DNA of 7,491 bases from Burkholderiales bacterium (GTDB lineage Bacteria > Pseudomonadota > Gammaproteobacteria > Burkholderiales > Burkholderiaceae_A), in assembly GCA_030834045.1 (NCBI GenBank), contig JAURFZ010000065.1:1-7491 (forward strand). The letters are read 5' to 3'. Positions 5,362-7,491 of this stretch are shown piece by piece; within the stretch, counting starts at the first letter, position 1; each line of letters starts with the position of its first letter. The notes under the pieces were generated by a model, which made no database searches, was not told the origin of the DNA, and saw only the letters and a program-made list of their open reading frames with translations. Both the position numbers and the translations under genes were made by a program.

Positions 5362-6474
5362 ATGCCTAGTTTACCCCTAGCCGACATTGTTGTTGCCAAT
5401 ATCCATCGACGCTACACCGGTGTCTCGGCAACCGTTCGCGCGCTGATGCCGCATCTGCGGGCTCAGAGGCAGGTGGACCTATTTGATACGGGCAGGCTTG
5501 AACTGGGTGGGGAGATTTCGTTCTTCACTTTGCTTCGCTGGGGGTGGAGCCATCCCAGTGAAGGTCCTTACCGCATCTGGCATGCCCGACGTGATGTCGA
5601 AATTTTGCTTGGTGTATTTCTGCGATCGGTGCTTCGCCAACCCTGGAAGGTGGTCTTCACCTCCGCAGCACCTAAGCGCCACGGGCCTGTGCTTCGGTGG
5701 ATTATTAACCGCAGCGACGCCATTATTGCCACGTCTGCAAAGGCCGCGTCCTTTCTTGATTGGCATACCGTTGTGGTTCATCACGGGGTGGACACCCAGT
5801 GGTTCTGTCCGCCCAAGGAGCCCCGCGAGCAGCGTCTTCAGCGCAGTGGGCTGGTTGGTGAAAGCGAACCCCAGGTTGAAAAGAAGAGCCACGTCACGCA
5901 CGCAGCCCGCATCTGGCCAAGCTATGCCGTTGGCCAGTTCGGGCGTATTCGCTATTCGAAGGGCACCGACCTTTTCGTTCATGCGCTTATTCAACTCTTA
6001 CCCAAGCACCCTGAATTCATGGCAGTGATCTCTGGGCTTTGTCAGGAAGAAGACCAGGCCTACCTTGACGGTTTAAAGGGCGATATTGAGAAGGCAGGCC
6101 TGACGAATCGTATTGTGTTTTTGGGCGATCTAACGCCCGAGGTCATTCGAGGCTGGTATCAGACCGTATCGTTGGTGGTGGCTGCCTCGCGTTCCGAGGG
6201 TTTTGGCCTGACCCCGCTTGAGGCCATGGCCAGTGGCTGCCCGGTAGTGGCCTCGCATGCAGGCATCTGGCCCGAAGTGTTGGACGAGCAGGTGGGCAGC
6301 CTTTTTCAAACCGGTAACCTTGCTGACCTGGTTGAGAAACTTCGCCCCTATTTAGAGGAGCCCGCATTGCTTTTAAAGAAGGCAGGCCAGGCGCAAGACC
6401 GCGCCGTGATGAAGCACTCTATTGCCTCTGAGGCGCAGGAAGTATTGAAGGTCTATGATGCGTGTCAACAATGA
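5362..6474 (+). CDS. GT4-family glycosyltransferase, LPS-core type
   Basis: This is a retaining GT-B glycosyltransferase, expected in the cytoplasm at the inner membrane face and probably adding a sugar to the LPS core. The N-terminal domain carries VANIHRRYTGVSATVRAL (11-28), RIWHARRDVE (71-80) and VVFTSAAPKRHGP (97-109). These blocks recall core glycosyltransferases of the LpcC/RfaG kind. The C-terminal nucleotide-sugar domain carries GQFGRIRYSKGTDLF (191-205, with R195 and K200 at the donor phosphate site). It also has SEGFGLTPLEAMASG (278-292), the E-x7-E motif with E279 and E287. Length (370 aa) is normal. The linker between the domains (about 151-187) is polar and longer than I expect for the family. 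The ATG at 5362 has only a weak AAGAAG (5346-5351) upstream. Its end overlaps the next glycosyltransferase gene by 4 nt, indicating an operon. Donor sugar is unknown. Confidence 0.88.
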   Translation: MPSLPLADIVVANIHRRYTGVSATVRALMPHLRAQRQVDLFDTGRLELGGEISFFTLLRWGWSHPSEGPYRIWHARRDVEILLGVFLRSVLRQPWKVVFTSAAPKRHGPVLRWIINRSDAIIATSAKAASFLDWHTVVVHHGVDTQWFCPPKEPREQRLQRSGLVGESEPQVEKKSHVTHAARIWPSYAVGQFGRIRYSKGTDLFVHALIQLLPKHPEFMAVISGLCQEEDQAYLDGLKGDIEKAGLTNRIVFLGDLTPEVIRGWYQTVSLVVAASRSEGFGLTPLEAMASGCPVVASHAGIWPEVLDEQVGSLFQTGNLADLVEKLRPYLEEPALLLKKAGQAQDRAVMKHSIASEAQEVLKVYDACQQ

Positions 6475-7277
6475 AAAAGCAGATTATTTGTATTAACTGG
6501 GGCACCAGGTACGGACCCAATTACATCAACCGGCTCTATGGCATGGTGTCGCGTAACATCACCCCGCCCTTTGATTTCGTTTGTTTTACCGACAACCCTA
6601 TGGGCATTCGGCCTGAGGTTCGCAGCCTCGAGCTGCCCCCAATAGGCATCGAGATGCCAATAGGAACCCGTGGGAAGTGGCCCAAAAGTCGCCTATGGGG
6701 CCCAGAGCTTGGCGACCTTCAAGGCCCTGTCTTGTACATGGACCTCGACATGATGGTGCTTGGGTCTCTGGACCCTTTCTTCGAGTTTGGCAACGAGGAC
6801 GATGTCATTCTTGCCCGTAACCCCAATACACCTTTTGAGCGGCTCGGCCAGACCAGCATTTTTCGCTTTCCAGTCGGCAAACTTGAACCTATTCAAAAGA
6901 AATTTCAGGCGAACTCACAGGCCATTGCAAACCAGTATCACTTTGAGCAGCGCTACGTTACTCAGAACGCCCCAGGCGGAGTGCGTTTTTTCCCAAGGTC
7001 ATGGATTGCACATTTCCGACTTCACTGCGTGCCCGTATTTCCCTTTAATTACTTTATGCAGCCGCGTCGGCCAAAGCGCGCGCACGTGGTGATGTTTCCC
7101 GGAGGCCTAACACAGGAACTTGCCATTGAGGGCCGCTGGAACGCGGAGACCCCAAGGCTTGCTGCAAAAGAGCATCTGCAACTGGCCTTTAGGCAGAGAA
7201 CCCTCAAAGGCTTTTCTCGAACCTTGCGGCATTACATTCAACCTACGCATTGGATTGAAAAAGATTGGGTGGAGTGA
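6471..7277 (+). CDS. GT-A-like glycosyltransferase (DxD motif), probably LPS/polysaccharide
   Basis: The 268-residue product starts MKKQIICINWGTRYGPNYIN and continues with FDFVCFTDNPMGI (34-46), the opening of a small family of putative nucleotide-sugar glycosyltransferases related in fold to GT8. The metal-binding DxD motif is DLD (91-93) in GPVLYMDLDMMVLGSLDPFF (85-104), and PPIGIEMP and the GKW...RLWGPEL region (69-80) precede it. There is no membrane segment, so it should be cytoplasmic. I chose ATG 6471 because it overlaps the GT4 stop as ATGA, implying translational coupling, and because homologous proteins as I recall them begin with this MKK stretch. A GTG at 6462, three codons earlier, has a GAAGG (6447-6451) 10 nt upstream and is a real alternative. 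The gene ends 13 bp before the stop of the convergent membrane-protein gene. Sugar and acceptor are unknown; the context suggests LPS core or O-antigen. Confidence 0.78.
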   Translation: MKKQIICINWGTRYGPNYINRLYGMVSRNITPPFDFVCFTDNPMGIRPEVRSLELPPIGIEMPIGTRGKWPKSRLWGPELGDLQGPVLYMDLDMMVLGSLDPFFEFGNEDDVILARNPNTPFERLGQTSIFRFPVGKLEPIQKKFQANSQAIANQYHFEQRYVTQNAPGGVRFFPRSWIAHFRLHCVPVFPFNYFMQPRRPKRAHVVMFPGGLTQELAIEGRWNAETPRLAAKEHLQLAFRQRTLKGFSRTLRHYIQPTHWIEKDWVE

Positions 7278-7281
7278 GCCA

Positions 7282-7297
7282 CACCTAAATTTAGGTG
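7282..7297. terminator. Perfect 16-bp palindrome between convergent genes; possible bidirectional terminator
   Basis: CACCTAAATTTAGGTG reads identically on both strands, and outer GCC/GGC bases can lengthen the hairpin with a two-base bulge. It lies between the glycosyltransferase stop (7277) and the convergent minus-strand stop codon (7293-7291), which falls inside it. The position suits a shared terminator, but neither side has a strong T-run, so termination may need Rho or may not occur here. Confidence 0.4.
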
Positions 7298-7491
7298 GCC
7301 TTAGTAGGGGGCGTAGTAACAGGAAGTTTGCGTCCGTAAAGCAAAGCTAGGCAACAGGCCAGAATGAATAGGGAGGGTGACATCTCGGGCACCCGATAGA
7401 CCACCACATTAAAAAGTCCCATAGCCGCAAGGAGCAGCAAAATACTCGAGCCTAATAGAAAAGCCTGATGCGCTGAACCTCGAGAGTCAGA
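7291..7491 (-). CDS. C-terminal fragment of an integral membrane protein (possible O-antigen ligase/polymerase); enters from the right edge
   Basis: From the window edge the minus strand is open for 66 codons before TAA at 7293-7291. The fragment shows two hydrophobic segments, roughly residues 10-30 of the visible part (FLLGSSILLLLAAMGLFNVV) and 38-52 (MSPSLFILACCLALL). They are separated by a short polar VYRVPE loop and followed by a polar tail YGRKLPVTTPPTKAT. Such an ending fits the last two helices of a polytopic protein. O-antigen ligase (WaaL-like) or Wzy polymerases often end this way, and the neighbouring LPS-type genes make that attractive. The fragment is too short to identify the family. 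It is convergent with the glycosyltransferase, sharing the palindrome at 7282-7297. Confidence 0.65.
   Translation of the reverse strand, partial: SDSRGSAHQAFLLGSSILLLLAAMGLFNVVVYRVPEMSPSLFILACCLALLYGRKLPVTTPPTKAT

Noticed and set aside
4926..5369. 147-codon plus-strand open frame antisense to the barrel gene
   Set aside because: It has no family resemblance and lies opposite a gene with a clear signal peptide and barrel signature; an antisense shadow.
1..7491. CRISPR arrays, insertion sequences, toxin-antitoxin or defence genes
   Set aside because: No regularly spaced repeats, transposase motifs or small paired genes were seen on reading both strands.

Overview
The window is a compact, mostly coding stretch from a Gram-negative bacterium, probably a proteobacterium and perhaps Burkholderiales-like. 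The Gram-negative call rests on a signal-peptide-bearing outer-membrane beta-barrel and on glycosyltransferases resembling those that build LPS core. The Burkholderiales guess rests only on the look of the QueA N-terminus, the moderately high GC by eye and the gene style, so it is weak.

Left part (1-1840, all minus strand). In transcription order this holds bioM (ECF-transporter ATPase), bioN (ECF-transporter transmembrane coupling protein) and the first 143 codons of queA (queuosine tRNA modification), which runs off the left edge. BioM and BioN form the energising half of a vitamin transporter, most likely for biotin. No substrate-binding BioY is visible here.

Middle (1841-2833). This holds a decayed, internally shortened relative of the large secreted beta-propeller 'choice-of-anchor I' / alkaline-phosphatase-like family. 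Its best ribosome-binding site and a signal-peptide-like start are in a different frame from the conserved remainder, so it is called a pseudogene. It is followed by an intact tRNA-Leu(CAA), whose likely -10 box lies in the loop region of a perfect 9-bp inverted repeat.

Right part (2834-7491), an envelope-polysaccharide / lipid A locus. It contains a GT39-type (GT-C) membrane glycosyltransferase (+), an outer-membrane barrel resembling rhizobial lipid A oxidase LpxQ (-), and, divergent from the barrel by 34 bp, a GT4 LPS-core-type glycosyltransferase. A GT-A-like glycosyltransferase overlaps the GT4 gene by 4 nt. The C-terminal end of a membrane protein (-) enters from the right edge; it could be an O-antigen ligase/polymerase. 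A plausible reading is that the GT4 and GT-A enzymes add cytoplasmic core sugars, the GT39 enzyme adds a sugar from a polyprenyl-phosphate donor on the periplasmic side, and the barrel oxidises or otherwise modifies lipid A in the outer membrane. These joint roles are inferred from family resemblance and proximity.

No CRISPR array, insertion sequence, phage gene or clear new defence system was seen.
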